A DNA stretch of 27,697 bases from Candidatus Acidulodesulfobacterium acidiphilum (GCA_008534395.1 SHMQ01000033.1:1-27697); one strand, 5' to 3'; shown: positions 1 through 8,722, counted from the first letter of the stretch. The notes: generated from the letters alone by a model not told the origin. Numbers and translations are program-made.

Positions 1-21
1 GGACAGAATTCAATTCTGTCC
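1..21. repeat. Perfect short palindrome, 10-bp arms with one central base
   Basis: The arms GGACAGAATT and AATTCTGTCC are exact reverse complements around a single C at position 11. The element begins at the window edge and may extend left. It lies 53 bp before the birA start. Its centre, read on the minus strand, is GAATTGAATTC, and the same 11-bp centre occurs in the palindrome at 23252-23276. No T-run follows it, so it does not look like a simple intrinsic terminator for a gene further left, although that gene is not visible. Small palindromes of this shape are known as REP-type elements mobilised by Y1 (IS200-like) transposases. That assignment is an inference here. Confidence 0.7.
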
Positions 22-73
22 CTATAACAAATTTGCATAAAATAGAAATTTTATTTTAAACAAGGGGTTTTTA

Positions 74-886
74 ATGGAAGAAATAAATTATATCGATATT
101 TTTGAAATCAAAAAAAAATTAAAAAGTTCTTTTATAGGCAAAAATTTATATTATGAACAAAAGGTTGATTCTACTAATACTTTAGCAAGAGATCTTGCTT
201 CTAAAGGCGTAAAAAACGGAAGCGTGGTAATAGCGGATTATCAAGAAAAAGGCAGAGGCAGAAACGGAAAATTTTGGACGTCTCCCTGTGCCTGTAATAT
301 ATACATGTCTATAATATTAAAACCTAAGATAACTCCGGAAAATGCCCAGGGCATGACGATATTGGCAGCGGTATCGGCCGCCGACGCGATTACTGAAACC
401 GCTTCTTTAAACCCTCAGATTAAATGGCCTAATGATTTACTTATAAATTCAAAAAAAGTATGCGGTATTTTAACAGAAATGGCTACTCAAAATATGACTA
501 TAGAATATATAATAGTAGGAATTGGAATGAACGTTAATATTGCGGAAAACGATATCGACGACAATATTAAAGATATCGCTACATCTCTTTTGATAGAATC
601 AAAAAAAATTAACGGAACAAACGTCCTCATCGATAGAAATACTCTTATAGCTTCTATACTTAACAAGTTCGATAAATATTATGAAATGTTTTTATCGACC
701 GGACTCTCTTCTATTTTAACAAGCTATCAAAAATATTTCGGCATGATGGGGAAAACGGTAGAAATAAACGTTAAAGATAAAAAAATATCCGGACAGGTCG
801 TTGGAATTGATTCTAAGGGAGCTCTTCTGCTAAAAACCGGAGAAAACGAATTAGAAAAAGTAGTATCGGGCGAAATATATATATAA
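74..886 (+). CDS. birA: Biotin--[acetyl-CoA carboxylase] ligase, short form without DNA-binding domain
   Basis: This is a 270-aa biotin protein ligase, which activates biotin as biotinyl-AMP and attaches it to a lysine of the biotin carrier protein of acetyl-CoA carboxylase. Visible motifs are the biotin/AMP loop GRGRNG at residues 60-65 (family form GRGRRG, so the fifth position is Asn), KWPNDL at 117-122, KVCGILTE from about 128 and GIGMNVN at 149-155. A C-terminal SH3-like domain ends in VSGEIYI. There is no N-terminal winged helix, so unlike E. coli BirA it should not act as a repressor. The ATG is preceded by a usable AAGGGG ribosome-binding site. coaX follows 10 bp downstream, and the birA-coaX pairing is common in bacteria. 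Confidence 0.95.
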   Translation: MEEINYIDIFEIKKKLKSSFIGKNLYYEQKVDSTNTLARDLASKGVKNGSVVIADYQEKGRGRNGKFWTSPCACNIYMSIILKPKITPENAQGMTILAAVSAADAITETASLNPQIKWPNDLLINSKKVCGILTEMATQNMTIEYIIVGIGMNVNIAENDIDDNIKDIATSLLIESKKINGTNVLIDRNTLIASILNKFDKYYEMFLSTGLSSILTSYQKYFGMMGKTVEINVKDKKISGQVVGIDSKGALLLKTGENELEKVVSGEIYI

Positions 887-896
887 TTTTTATTTT

Positions 897-1682
897 ATGA
901 TATTATCTTGCGATATAGGCAACTCATCGTCATCATTCGGCATATTTGAAGATGCGAAATATAATCCTACAGAAACCTTCAGAATAGACACGAAAAAAAT
1001 TTCTACGGAGCAGGATTTAAAAAAGTTTTTGTCGAAAAATACCTCCGTAAAAAATTTGTCTGGAATATGCATTTCATCGGTAGTGCCTTCTGCAAACCCT
1101 ATTTACGAGAATTTTTTTAACAAAATAAAGTTAAAGCCTTTTTTTATCTTGCCCGAAATAAAGTTAAATATAACTCTTTGCATTGAAAACTTTGCTAAAC
1201 TGGGTTCGGACAGGATAGCAAACTCTTGCTGGTCTCATTTTTATAATCAAAATTCACCGGAGAAAAAATTCCAGATAATAATAGATATCGGGACTGCCGT
1301 AACCATAGATTCGTTAAATAAAAGCGGGGATTTCTTAGGCGGCATCATATATCCAGGCATAAATTCTCTTGCAAATTGCCTATATGAATCTACGGAAAAA
1401 CTGCCCTTAATTAAAATAAATAAACCTAAAAATTTAATCGGCACAAATACCGAATCTGCAATCCAATCCGGTATTTATAACGGAATCTTATATTTAATAA
1501 AAGGGTTCGTAAGCGATATATGTGATTTTTACGGCGTTTGCGGCAATAAAAATATCCGGCTTATCTTTACCGGCGGACAATCTTCGTTGATTTTTAACGA
1601 CTTAAATATCGATGCCGAAAATATAATCGATGAATTTTGTACGCTTAAAGGAATAAAATATCTATACGATATAAATAAATAA
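897..1682 (+). CDS. coaX: Type III pantothenate kinase
   Basis: This is a 261-aa kinase of the ASKHA fold that phosphorylates pantothenate in the first committed step of coenzyme A synthesis. The phosphate-binding signature DIGNS lies at residues 6-10, GSDR at 103-106, the second conserved block IDIGTAVTID at 129-138 followed by GGIIYPG, and FTGG near the C terminus. The length is normal for CoaX (about 255-260 aa). The start lies 10 bp after the birA stop with no recognisable Shine-Dalgarno sequence, so translation is probably coupled to birA. The stop codon is one base from the stop of the convergent ahcY. No terminator hairpin separates them. Confidence 0.95.
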   Translation: MILSCDIGNSSSSFGIFEDAKYNPTETFRIDTKKISTEQDLKKFLSKNTSVKNLSGICISSVVPSANPIYENFFNKIKLKPFFILPEIKLNITLCIENFAKLGSDRIANSCWSHFYNQNSPEKKFQIIIDIGTAVTIDSLNKSGDFLGGIIYPGINSLANCLYESTEKLPLIKINKPKNLIGTNTESAIQSGIYNGILYLIKGFVSDICDFYGVCGNKNIRLIFTGGQSSLIFNDLNIDAENIIDEFCTLKGIKYLYDINK

Positions 1683-1683
1683 C

Positions 1684-2934
1684 TTATGTTCCTTCCTGCC
1701 ATGATTTAAGATATTTTATCTGCTCTTTCGTCAGTTTATCAATCTCTATATCCATAGACTTAAGTTTTAAAGAGGCTATTCTTTCGTCGATTTCCTTAGG
1801 AACATCGTAAACGCCAGGAAGCATTGTTTTTCCAAGAACCGCAAATTCCGCGGAGAGAGCCTGCACTGAAAAACTCATATCCATAACGCTTGCCGGATGT
1901 CCATGTGCGCTTGCAAGATTAATGAGCCTTCCTTCAGCAAGTAAATATATTCTTTTGCCGTTTTTCAGCGTATATTCTTCGACAAAATCTTTTGCCGTTT
2001 TTACCGATTTGGCTATTTTCTTTAATCCCTTAATATTTATTTCTACGTCGAAATGACCTGAGTTGCATACTATAGCGCCGTCTTTCATGTTTTGAAAATG
2101 CTCGACGTCTATAACGTTTATATCGCCGGTAACGGTGCAAAATATATCGCCCACTTTTGCCGCTTCGGTTCCTTTCATTACTCTAAAACCGTCCATTACG
2201 GCTTCAAGCGCTTTAACCGGATCTACTTCCGTTACTATTACGTTAGAACCTATTCCTCTGGCTCTAAGCGCAAGCCCCTTGCCGCACCAGCCATAACCCA
2301 AAACTACAAAGTTTTTACCCGCAAGCAGTTTATCCGTCGCCCTGATTATTCCGTCTATGGTCGACTGTCCGGTGCCGTATCTGTTGTCGAAAAGATGTTT
2401 TGCATCCGCATCGTTTACGGCAATAACCGGTATTTTAAGCTCTCCTGCTTCCTGCATAGAACGCAGTCTGATTACGCCTGTAGTAGTTTCTTCCATAGAG
2501 GCTTTTATGTTTTTTATCAGTTTTTTATGCTTTTTATGTATTACAGATATTAAGTCTGCTCCGTCGTCTAACGTTACGTTAGGTTCTTTGCTAAGAACGC
2601 TTTCTATATGACTGTAATAAGTGTCGGAATCTTCCCCTTTTATAGCATAAACGTCTATTCCGAAATCTTTTGTAAGAGAAGCGGCTACATCGTCCTGCGT
2701 CGAAAGAGGGTTTGATGCGCAAAGATATATTTCGGCGCCGCCTTCTTTCAAAGTTCTGGCAAGATTTGCGGTTTCCGCCGTTACATGCAGACAGAGCCCC
2801 ATTTTTAAACCCTTAAAAGGTTTATTGTCAACAAACTGTTCTTTTATTAAACCTAGAACGGGCATATCCTGTTCTGCCCATAAAATTCTCTCTTTACCTT
2901 CTTTTGCAAGTTTAATATCTTTTATATCCGACAT
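1684..2934 (-). CDS. ahcY: Adenosylhomocysteinase (S-adenosylhomocysteine hydrolase)
   Basis: This is a 416-aa NAD-dependent enzyme that cleaves S-adenosylhomocysteine to adenosine and homocysteine, relieving product inhibition of methyltransferases. It shows [10 protein letters not shown] at residues 49-58 (substrate domain), [19 protein letters not shown] at about 174-192, the NAD-binding GYGWCGKG at 213-220, and near the C terminus [16 protein letters not shown]. The motif variants and the C-terminus, which stops soon after [10 protein letters not shown] without the usual Tyr-ending tail, point to the shorter archaeal/thermophile-like class. It lies 25 bp downstream of metK with a good ribosome-binding site (TGGAGG), so MetK and AhcY form a methyl-cycle pair. 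It is the last gene of the long leftward block. Confidence 0.96.
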   Translation of the reverse strand: MSDIKDIKLAKEGKERILWAEQDMPVLGLIKEQFVDNKPFKGLKMGLCLHVTAETANLARTLKEGGAEIYLCASNPLSTQDDVAASLTKDFGIDVYAIKGEDSDTYYSHIESVLSKEPNVTLDDGADLISVIHKKHKKLIKNIKASMEETTTGVIRLRSMQEAGELKIPVIAVNDADAKHLFDNRYGTGQSTIDGIIRATDKLLAGKNFVVLGYGWCGKGLALRARGIGSNVIVTEVDPVKALEAVMDGFRVMKGTEAAKVGDIFCTVTGDINVIDVEHFQNMKDGAIVCNSGHFDVEINIKGLKKIAKSVKTAKDFVEEYTLKNGKRIYLLAEGRLINLASAHGHPASVMDMSFSVQALSAEFAVLGKTMLPGVYDVPKEIDERIASLKLKSMDIEIDKLTKEQIKYLKSWQEGT

Positions 2935-2959
2935 CCAGCCTCCATTATTATATTAAATT

Positions 2960-4153
2960 TTATACATGTTCTTTGACTTTGCTTAAATTAGCCGATACTT
3001 CTTTGATTTCCTCAATTTTAAGAAGTTTTTCCCAGACGAAATCTTCGTCGAATCTGCCAAAATGACCATAATTAGATGTTTTAGAGTAAATAGGCCTTAA
3101 AAGATCTAATGTTTTAACTATATTATATGGTTTTAAGCTGAAAACTTCCAATACGGCATCGGAAATCGCTTCATCGGGATAGATCCCCGTTCCGAAAGTA
3201 TTTGCCATAACCGAAACCGGCTCGGCGATTCCTATAGCATAAGCTATTTGAACTTCGCATTTTTTTGCTATACCGCTTCCGACTATATTTTTGGCTATAT
3301 ATCTTGCCATGTACGAACCGCTTCTGTCGACTTTAGAAGGGTCTTTTCCTGAAAAAGCACCTCCGCCGTGTCTACCCATCCCTCCGTACGTATCGACTAT
3401 TATCTTTCTTCCGGTTAAACCTGTATCTCCGTTTGGCCCGCCTATTACGAAACGACCTGTAGGATTAATAAAAAACTTCGTATCTTTATCCATAAGGTCG
3501 GCAGGTATCGTTTTATCTATAACCTCTGCGATAACGGCATCTTTAAGTTTTTCTTGAGATACGGATTCTGTATGCTGAGTAGAAAGAACTATCGAGGTGA
3601 TTTTTTCAGGCTCTCCGTTAACGTATCTGACGGAAACCTGCGATTTGCCGTCCGGCCTTATGAAATCGAGAACTCCGGATTTTCTAACTTCGGCAAGTCT
3701 TTTGGTTAATTTATGTGCATAATAAATAGGCGCAGGCATAAAATCTTCCGTCTCGGAAGTTGCGTATCCGAACATCAAACCCTGATCGCCGGCACCCTGA
3801 TCTTCGTCTTTTTCACGCACCACGCCCATTCTGATGTCCGAAGACTGCTTTCCTACTGCGGCTATTATTCCACAGCTTTTATAATCGAAACCTATGGATG
3901 AATCGTCGTACCCTATTTCTTTTATAACTTTTCTTATTATATCCTGATAATTTACCGTTCCGTTTGACGTAACTTCGCCGGCAATAGCCACAAGACCGGT
4001 GGTTACCATTGTTTCTAAAGCAACTTTAGAATGTTTGTCCTGCCCTATAAAGGCATCTAAAATAGAGTCTGATATTTTATCGCAAATTTTATCGGGATGA
4101 CCTTCCGTTACGGATTCCGAAGTAAAAATAAAACTTGATTTTTTATTTTTCAT
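2960..4153 (-). CDS. metK: S-adenosylmethionine synthetase
   Basis: This is a 397-aa enzyme that makes AdoMet from ATP and methionine, acting as a cytoplasmic tetramer in the known family. It shows the N-terminal ATP/metal block [18 protein letters not shown] at residues 12-29, GAGDQG at 120-125 (the hexapeptide signature of the family), [18 protein letters not shown] and the P-loop-like [16 protein letters not shown]. The ATG is preceded by a strong AAAGGTGG ribosome-binding site. Upstream is a 130-bp, extremely AT-rich spacer after rapZ with a palindrome and a TATAAT box. I see no conserved SAM or SAH riboswitch in that leader. Confidence 0.97.
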   Translation of the reverse strand: MKNKKSSFIFTSESVTEGHPDKICDKISDSILDAFIGQDKHSKVALETMVTTGLVAIAGEVTSNGTVNYQDIIRKVIKEIGYDDSSIGFDYKSCGIIAAVGKQSSDIRMGVVREKDEDQGAGDQGLMFGYATSETEDFMPAPIYYAHKLTKRLAEVRKSGVLDFIRPDGKSQVSVRYVNGEPEKITSIVLSTQHTESVSQEKLKDAVIAEVIDKTIPADLMDKDTKFFINPTGRFVIGGPNGDTGLTGRKIIVDTYGGMGRHGGGAFSGKDPSKVDRSGSYMARYIAKNIVGSGIAKKCEVQIAYAIGIAEPVSVMANTFGTGIYPDEAISDAVLEVFSLKPYNIVKTLDLLRPIYSKTSNYGHFGRFDEDFVWEKLLKIEEIKEVSANLSKVKEHV

Positions 4154-4219
4154 AATAAACCACCTTTAATTTAATGTTTAAAAAATATACTAAAAAAATT
4201 CACCTATATATTATATAAC

Positions 4220-4238
4220 TATATGATAATATCATATA
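4220..4238. promoter_or_regulatory. AT-rich dyad upstream of metK, possible operator next to a -10 box
   Basis: TATATGATA and TATCATATA are exact 9-bp inverted arms around one A. On the minus strand a TATAAT hexamer (4210-4215) sits just downstream of the dyad, so the palindrome would cover the spacer and -35 region of a metK promoter. No good -35 is visible at 16-18 bp. The surrounding 130 bp is almost entirely A and T, so palindromes arise easily by chance. The regulator, if any, cannot be named. Confidence 0.25.
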
Positions 4239-4283
4239 ATAAATATATCATAAAATCAATAAATTTTGCGGTTTTTTTTCGAT

Positions 4284-5177
4284 TTATTTCCTTTGAACGT
4301 CTCTATGATAAAAAGTAATTCCGTAATCTTCATTAATGCCTGCAAGCCTTTTTTTTAATTCTTCGACTATAAACACCGACCTGTGAACGCCGCCGGTACA
4401 TCCAATAGCTGCGGTAAAATAAGATTTATTTTCTTTTTTATAAAGAGGAAGCGTAAAAGTTAAAAAATCCGATATGCGGGTTATAAATTCATCGCTCTCT
4501 TTAAACGACAGCATATATTCGGCTATTTCCGAATCGAAACCGGTAAGATTTTTAAGTTGCGGCATAAAATAAGGGTTAGGAAGAAACCGCGCGTCAAAAA
4601 GCGTATCGGCGGAAAGCGGAATGCCGTATTTAAAACCGAAGGAGATTATTTTAACCGAAAATTGAGCTGAAGATAAAAGACCGTCCAGATGGGCAGATAA
4701 GATGCCCTCTAAATCGTGTATTTTAATATCGGATGTGTCTATTACCGCATCTGCATTGCCCTTTGCATTATTAAGAAGTTTGCGTTCTTTTTTGACCGCC
4801 GTAGTTATATCGCCTTCCGAGAGAGGATGTTTTCTTCTTGTTTCGGAATATCTCCTTATTACTACGTCGTCTCTTGCGTCTAAAAAAATAAATTTAAAAA
4901 AACATGCCCGCTTTTTTAAAAATTTGATATAGTCTTCAAACTCTTTTAAAAAACTTTTTTCCCTGATATCTATAACAAAAAGTATGTTTTTAAGGCGGGC
5001 GGCCAACCCTAATTCAAAAAATTTCGGCAGCAAAATCATCGGCATATTATCTACGCAAAAAAAACCTCTATCTTCAAGAATTTTTAACGCCGAAGACTTT
5101 CCCGAACCGGAAATACCGCTTATTATCAGTATATTTGGTTTTTCGGTATTTTCGGATTTTGATTGATAAATAGACAC
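4284..5177 (-). CDS. rapZ: RapZ/YvcJ-family nucleotide-binding protein (RNase adapter type)
   Basis: This is a 297-aa P-loop protein with Walker A GISGSGKS at residues 21-28 and an N-terminal kinase-like domain containing DARDDVVIRRYSETRRKHPL. The RapZ C-terminal domain carries the conserved IGCTGGVHRSV. In E. coli, RapZ senses glucosamine-6-phosphate and guides RNase E to the sRNA GlmZ; in Firmicutes the homologue affects other processes. The target here is unknown. The start is GTG with no clear Shine-Dalgarno sequence, and the roughly 13 residues before the beta strand leading to the P-loop are not conserved, but no alternative ATG exists before it. The gene follows hpf by 69 bp. The ptsN gene that often lies between them is missing. 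Confidence 0.93.
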   Translation of the reverse strand: MSIYQSKSENTEKPNILIISGISGSGKSSALKILEDRGFFCVDNMPMILLPKFFELGLAARLKNILFVIDIREKSFLKEFEDYIKFLKKRACFFKFIFLDARDDVVIRRYSETRRKHPLSEGDITTAVKKERKLLNNAKGNADAVIDTSDIKIHDLEGILSAHLDGLLSSAQFSVKIISFGFKYGIPLSADTLFDARFLPNPYFMPQLKNLTGFDSEIAEYMLSFKESDEFITRISDFLTFTLPLYKKENKSYFTAAIGCTGGVHRSVFIVEELKKRLAGINEDYGITFYHRDVQRK

Positions 5178-5248
5178 GTCAATTATATTTAATTTATACG
5201 TTTAAATTTAATTTCCGTTACCGTTGCATATGTAAATCGCTTTATTGA

Positions 5249-5779
5249 TTAAAATTCAGGGGTTATCATAGAAATTTCGCCGTCATCGCCGCGATAAATG
5301 AAAGATACTTTGGATGATTCTTTATCTTTGAAAATTATAAAATCTTTGTTTCTTTTTTCTAATTTATGCAAGGCTTCTTTAACGCTTAACGGCTGTCTTT
5401 CATAATCGTCTTTTATTGCAATATCTAAAGACGAATCGTCGTCTGTTTCGGAAAATAAGTCCGCTCCTTCTTCTACGTGCTCTTTTCTTCTCATCTTCTC
5501 CTTATGCTTTTTAATCTGCGACTCGACTTTTTCCAGCAAAAGGTCTATGGCGCTGTATATGTCTGCCGATTTTTCTTCCGCATTTACGGTAAGGTTTTTT
5601 GCCGTTAATTTAATCTGCGCAACGCCGGATTCTTTATGGTCGACACGTTCGATACTAAGAGTAATATGCACATCCATAATATTGTTTAAATACTTTTCTA
5701 ATTTTGGGAATTTTGATTCGGCATACTGCCTTATAGCATCGCTGGAATCGATATGCTTAAACGTAACTGCAATGTTCAT
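5249..5779 (-). CDS. hpf: Ribosome hibernation promoting factor, long form
   Basis: This 176-aa protein has the N-terminal ribosome-binding domain (residues 1 to about 100; beta-alpha-beta fold with DVHITLSIERVDHKESGVAQIKL), a charged acidic linker (about 100-125), and a C-terminal domain from about 125 (RQPLSVKEALHKL, then DFIIFKD and ending in ISMITPEF). The second domain marks the long form, which in other bacteria joins two 70S ribosomes into 100S dimers during stationary phase. The start has a strong AAGGAGA ribosome-binding site. It lies 33 bp after rpoN, its classical neighbour in the sigma-54 gene group. Confidence 0.94.
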   Translation of the reverse strand: MNIAVTFKHIDSSDAIRQYAESKFPKLEKYLNNIMDVHITLSIERVDHKESGVAQIKLTAKNLTVNAEEKSADIYSAIDLLLEKVESQIKKHKEKMRRKEHVEEGADLFSETDDDSSLDIAIKDDYERQPLSVKEALHKLEKRNKDFIIFKDKESSKVSFIYRGDDGEISMITPEF

Positions 5780-5812
5780 CTTTTTGGTCTCCTTTTTGTT
5801 AATGTGTATTGT

Positions 5813-7291
5813 TTATAATAAAATATTTTTATGCCTTATACTTGAAGGCGGTATATTCATAATATCCCTATATTTTGCAATCGTCCTTCTTGCTATATTA
5901 ATACCCTGTTTCTTTAAAATATCAACGATTTCCGCATCTTTATAAACTTTGCCGATAAAATGTTCTGAATCTATAATAGATTTGATTCTCGCCATAACGT
6001 TACCGGATGAAGATTCGCCGTATGAAGCTCCGGTAAAAAAATTTTTAAGCTCGAATACTCCCATGTGGGTGCTTAAATATTTATTCGCGGTAGCTCTGGA
6101 AACGGTAGATTCATGAATATTAAGCTCTTCGGATATATCTTTTAGAATCAAAGGTTTCAGGTTGCCGCCGCATTTATCGAAATAATCGTACTGTTTATCG
6201 ACTATTTTCTGTGCAATATTTAAAATAGTTTCTTTTCTCGTATTAATGCTTTTCATTAACCACATAGCCGATTTAAATCTTTCTTCGGCATAATTTTTAA
6301 TATCGGGCGATACCGCTATTTCACCGCTGATAACCTTTTTATAATAAGAATTGATTTTTATCTCCGGAATAGAATCGTCCTGCATATATACCACGTAACG
6401 ATCATTCTCTTTTTTTAGGAAAAGATCCGGAACAATGTAACGAGGTGCTTCTTTGCTGAAATTAGCCGCCGGGTTCGGATTTAATTTTTTTAAATTTTCT
6501 ATAGAAAGCAAAACTTTTTCTAAACTTGTTTTTGTTTCTTTGCATATTTTTTGATAATTTTTAGCGGCTACTTCTTTTAAGTACTTATTTATTAATTCTT
6601 TTAGCAGAGCATCGCCCTTGAAATAAAAATCCGCTTGAATAGCCAGACTTGATATTACGTTATCGGCGGCTAATCCTACAGGTTCTAATATATTAATTTT
6701 ATAAAGCGTATTCGGTACAAAAGTAGCGTTTATATCGTGTGAAATATTTTTTTTTACAAAATATTCAAGGTCTTTTATTGAAACCGCAAGAAATCCTTTA
6801 GAGTCTAAATTGCCGGCAATGTATTCGGCAAGCATAATTTCATCGTCCGAAAAATTACCGGTTCTGACTTGCTCCATTACATGTTCGTAAAGCGTTTCAC
6901 CTCTATAAAAACTGCTCTCTAATTTATATTCTAAATAATTATTGTCTCCTGCGCCTAAAATACCGTCGTTTTTAGATAAATCTACAAGCTGTTCGTTATA
7001 GTTCACCAAGTACTGAGCAATTTCATTAAAACCTTGTTCCGATTCGGAATCGGCTTCAACCGGAATATTAGACAGAAGCGCATCTTCAGGTTTATAATTT
7101 TCGGCTTCGTCTTCACTTTTCACGCCGGCAGATTCGGCATCAAGAATAGGGTTTTCCAATATTTCTTGTTTAACCATATCTGAAAGTTCGATATTGTTAA
7201 GAGCAAGCATCTTGATCGCAAGCTGCAGCTGCGGGGTCATCACCAACTGTTGGGACAGTTTAAGATTTTGCCTCAGTTCCATACCGCTCAT
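5813..7291 (-). CDS. rpoN: RNA polymerase sigma-54 factor
   Basis: This is a 492-aa sigma factor that recognises -24/-12 promoters and needs AAA+ activator proteins for open-complex formation. The Gln/Leu-rich region I occupies residues 7-50 (LRQNLKLSQQLVMTPQLQL). An acidic region II follows at about 52-100, then the core-binding domain. The helix-turn-helix includes ISEELNIHESTVSRA, and the RpoN box ARRTIAKYRD lies at 467-476, close to the C terminus as expected. A good ribosome-binding site (CAGGAG) precedes the ATG. It follows lptB after a 160-bp spacer full of inverted repeats. No sigma-54-dependent activator is encoded in the window. Confidence 0.97.
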   Translation of the reverse strand: MSGMELRQNLKLSQQLVMTPQLQLAIKMLALNNIELSDMVKQEILENPILDAESAGVKSEDEAENYKPEDALLSNIPVEADSESEQGFNEIAQYLVNYNEQLVDLSKNDGILGAGDNNYLEYKLESSFYRGETLYEHVMEQVRTGNFSDDEIMLAEYIAGNLDSKGFLAVSIKDLEYFVKKNISHDINATFVPNTLYKINILEPVGLAADNVISSLAIQADFYFKGDALLKELINKYLKEVAAKNYQKICKETKTSLEKVLLSIENLKKLNPNPAANFSKEAPRYIVPDLFLKKENDRYVVYMQDDSIPEIKINSYYKKVISGEIAVSPDIKNYAEERFKSAMWLMKSINTRKETILNIAQKIVDKQYDYFDKCGGNLKPLILKDISEELNIHESTVSRATANKYLSTHMGVFELKNFFTGASYGESSSGNVMARIKSIIDSEHFIGKVYKDAEIVDILKKQGINIARRTIAKYRDIMNIPPSSIRHKNILL

Positions 7292-7340
7292 AAAAAAACT
7301 CCTGAAAAAACAAATTAATAATCGCCGTTAAATCGATGCA

Positions 7341-7372
7341 GAACTATATATTTCAATTAAGTTATATAGTTC
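7341..7372. repeat. Perfect 10-bp inverted repeat in the rpoN leader
   Basis: GAACTATATA (7341-7350) and TATATAGTTC (7363-7372) are exact reverse complements with a 12-bp loop. In rpoN mRNA this would be the hairpin nearest the start codon, about 50 nt upstream. No U-run follows it in the direction of transcription, so a terminator is unlikely. It shares its last base with the larger inverted repeat beside it. Confidence 0.55.
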
Positions 7373-7422
7373 CTTAAATCACCGTTATAGACAATTTTAT
7401 AGTCTCTAATAGTGATTTAAGG
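7372..7422. repeat. Long imperfect inverted repeat between lptB and rpoN
   Basis: The two 21-bp arms (7372-7392 and 7402-7422) match at 18 of 21 positions around a 9-bp loop. The outer 11 bp (CCTTAAATCAC) is perfect. The element sits in the 160-bp spacer before rpoN. A third weaker dyad follows at 7424-7442 (TTATATA, five bases, TATATAA). Possible roles are an mRNA hairpin, a regulator-binding site, or a tiny MITE-like remnant. Nothing in the sequence decides between them. Confidence 0.6.
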
Positions 7423-7451
7423 ATTATATATTAATTATATAACATTTAAAT

Positions 7452-8174
7452 CTAAATACCCAGATTAAACTTTTCTCCAAGGAAAAATCTTTTAACAATC
7501 GAGCTGGAAATAATGTGGGAAGGGGAACCTTTTTCTATTATTTTTCCGTCATTTATTATATATGCGCTGTTGCATATCCTTAAAGCTTCCCTTACGTTAT
7601 GGTCGGTTATTAAAATACCTATTGAATCTTTCTTTAAACCGATAAGAATATCCTGCATATCCTCTACGGCGATAGGATCTATGCCTGAAAAAGGTTCGTC
7701 TAAAAGTATAAACTTTGGAGAAAGTATAAGCGATCTGGCTACTTCTACCCTTCTTCTTTCTCCTCCGGATAAGCTCATTACAAAAGATTTTCTTACTTTC
7801 TCGAGTCCGAATTTTTCTATCAATTCGTTAAGCCTCTGATTTTTTTCTTTTTCGGATATTTTTAAAAGTTCAAAAATAGCCGTAAGATTCTGTTCCGCCG
7901 TAAGTTTCCTGAATACCGAAGTCTCTTGAGGCAAATAACCTATGCCTAATCTTGCGCGTTTATACATAGGCAGTTTAGTAATGTCGACGTCGTCCAAAAA
8001 TATGGAACCGCCGTCCGGCCTAAGCATGCCTGATATCATATTAAAAGTAGTCGTCTTACCGGCTCCGTTGGGGCCTAAAAGACCGGTTATCTCTCCAGGC
8101 CTAATTTCAAGACAAACTTCATTTACTACCGTCCTTTTTTTAAATTTTTTAATTAAATTTACGGCTTTTATCAT
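7452..8174 (-). CDS. lptB: LPS export ABC transporter ATP-binding protein
   Basis: This is a 240-aa cytoplasmic ATPase that powers LPS extraction from the inner membrane with LptF, LptG and LptC. It shows Walker A GPNGAGKTT at residues 34-42, Q-loop Gln83, signature LSGGE at 135-139, Walker B ending in LLDEP with Glu160, and the switch His192. The sequence LRPDGGSIFLDDVDIT and the overall length are typical of LptB. The start overlaps the lptA stop as ATGA, so translation is coupled. LptF and LptG are not encoded in this window. Confidence 0.96.
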   Translation of the reverse strand: MIKAVNLIKKFKKRTVVNEVCLEIRPGEITGLLGPNGAGKTTTFNMISGMLRPDGGSIFLDDVDITKLPMYKRARLGIGYLPQETSVFRKLTAEQNLTAIFELLKISEKEKNQRLNELIEKFGLEKVRKSFVMSLSGGERRRVEVARSLILSPKFILLDEPFSGIDPIAVEDMQDILIGLKKDSIGILITDHNVREALRICNSAYIINDGKIIEKGSPSHIISSSIVKRFFLGEKFNLGI

Positions 8175-8722
8175 CTTTGTTTCTTTGTTTTTACGTTATT
8201 TTTTTTTACGCTGATTGACTTTTTTGAATAAACTACGGCATTAACGCGTTTTGGTCCGCCGATAACGGTAGAAATACCTGTTTTAAAATTAATTATTATT
8301 TTCTTTCCGGCTATTCTGTTTTTCGCCTCGTATGCCACTGGATTTTCCGTTATTACCGCAATTTTCCTTTTATCGTAATAAACTGCCCTCCCTCCGGTAA
8401 TATTGTCTTTGCCTTTTATAATATGCACGTTTCCCGTAGCGATAAGTATTTTAATTTTATTTTTTTTAGTATATATAATTTTAAGTACAGACGACAGTAT
8501 CTTCAGTTTGCCCTTAAGAGCCACCACGTGCCCCTTAAATACTGCAATATGCGTTTTATTGTTTACCGTTAAAGAATCGGACTTTATATCGGTTTTATTA
8601 TGCGTTTTATTCGCATTGTTTAAATTATTGCGAGTTGAAGCGCCGAGCGATAAATTATTTTGAAACAGTAAAAATATCGGCAAAAAAATAAAAACGATAA
8701 AAAAATAAAATTTGATTTTCAT
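8171..8722 (-). CDS. lptA: LptA/OstA-family periplasmic LPS bridge protein
   Basis: This 183-aa protein has an N-terminal signal peptide (hydrophobic residues about 5-20, likely cleavage after LSLGA near residue 29) and an OstA/LptA-type beta-jellyroll region. Typical strands are IAVFKGHVVALKG, LIATGNVHIIKGKDNITG and AVYYDKRKIAVI. LptA links inner-membrane LptC to outer-membrane LptD. Sequence conservation in this family is low, so the call rests on the strand pattern, the length and the position between lptC and lptB. The C-terminal 20 residues are strongly basic. It overlaps lptC and lptB by 4 bp each, and AGAAGG upstream serves as the ribosome-binding site. Confidence 0.88.
   Translation of the reverse strand: MKIKFYFFIVFIFLPIFLLFQNNLSLGASTRNNLNNANKTHNKTDIKSDSLTVNNKTHIAVFKGHVVALKGKLKILSSVLKIIYTKKNKIKILIATGNVHIIKGKDNITGGRAVYYDKRKIAVITENPVAYEAKNRIAGKKIIINFKTGISTVIGGPKRVNAVVYSKKSISVKKNNVKTKKQR

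Noticed and set aside
22-73. Specific sigma-70 promoter for birA
   Set aside because: TTGCAT is present, but no convincing -10 occurs at the right distance, so no precise promoter could be supported.
2092-2611. Long open frames on the plus strand opposite ahcY
   Set aside because: They are antisense shadows of a well-conserved gene, have no ribosome-binding site and encode sequences resembling no known protein.
4154-4283. SAM or SAH riboswitch in the metK leader
   Set aside because: The leader is too AT-rich and lacks the conserved G+C helices and core motifs of these riboswitch classes.
5178-5248. Relic of ptsN in the hpf-rapZ gap
   Set aside because: The spacer is only 71 bp, is AT-rich and shows no coding similarity to an EIIA domain.
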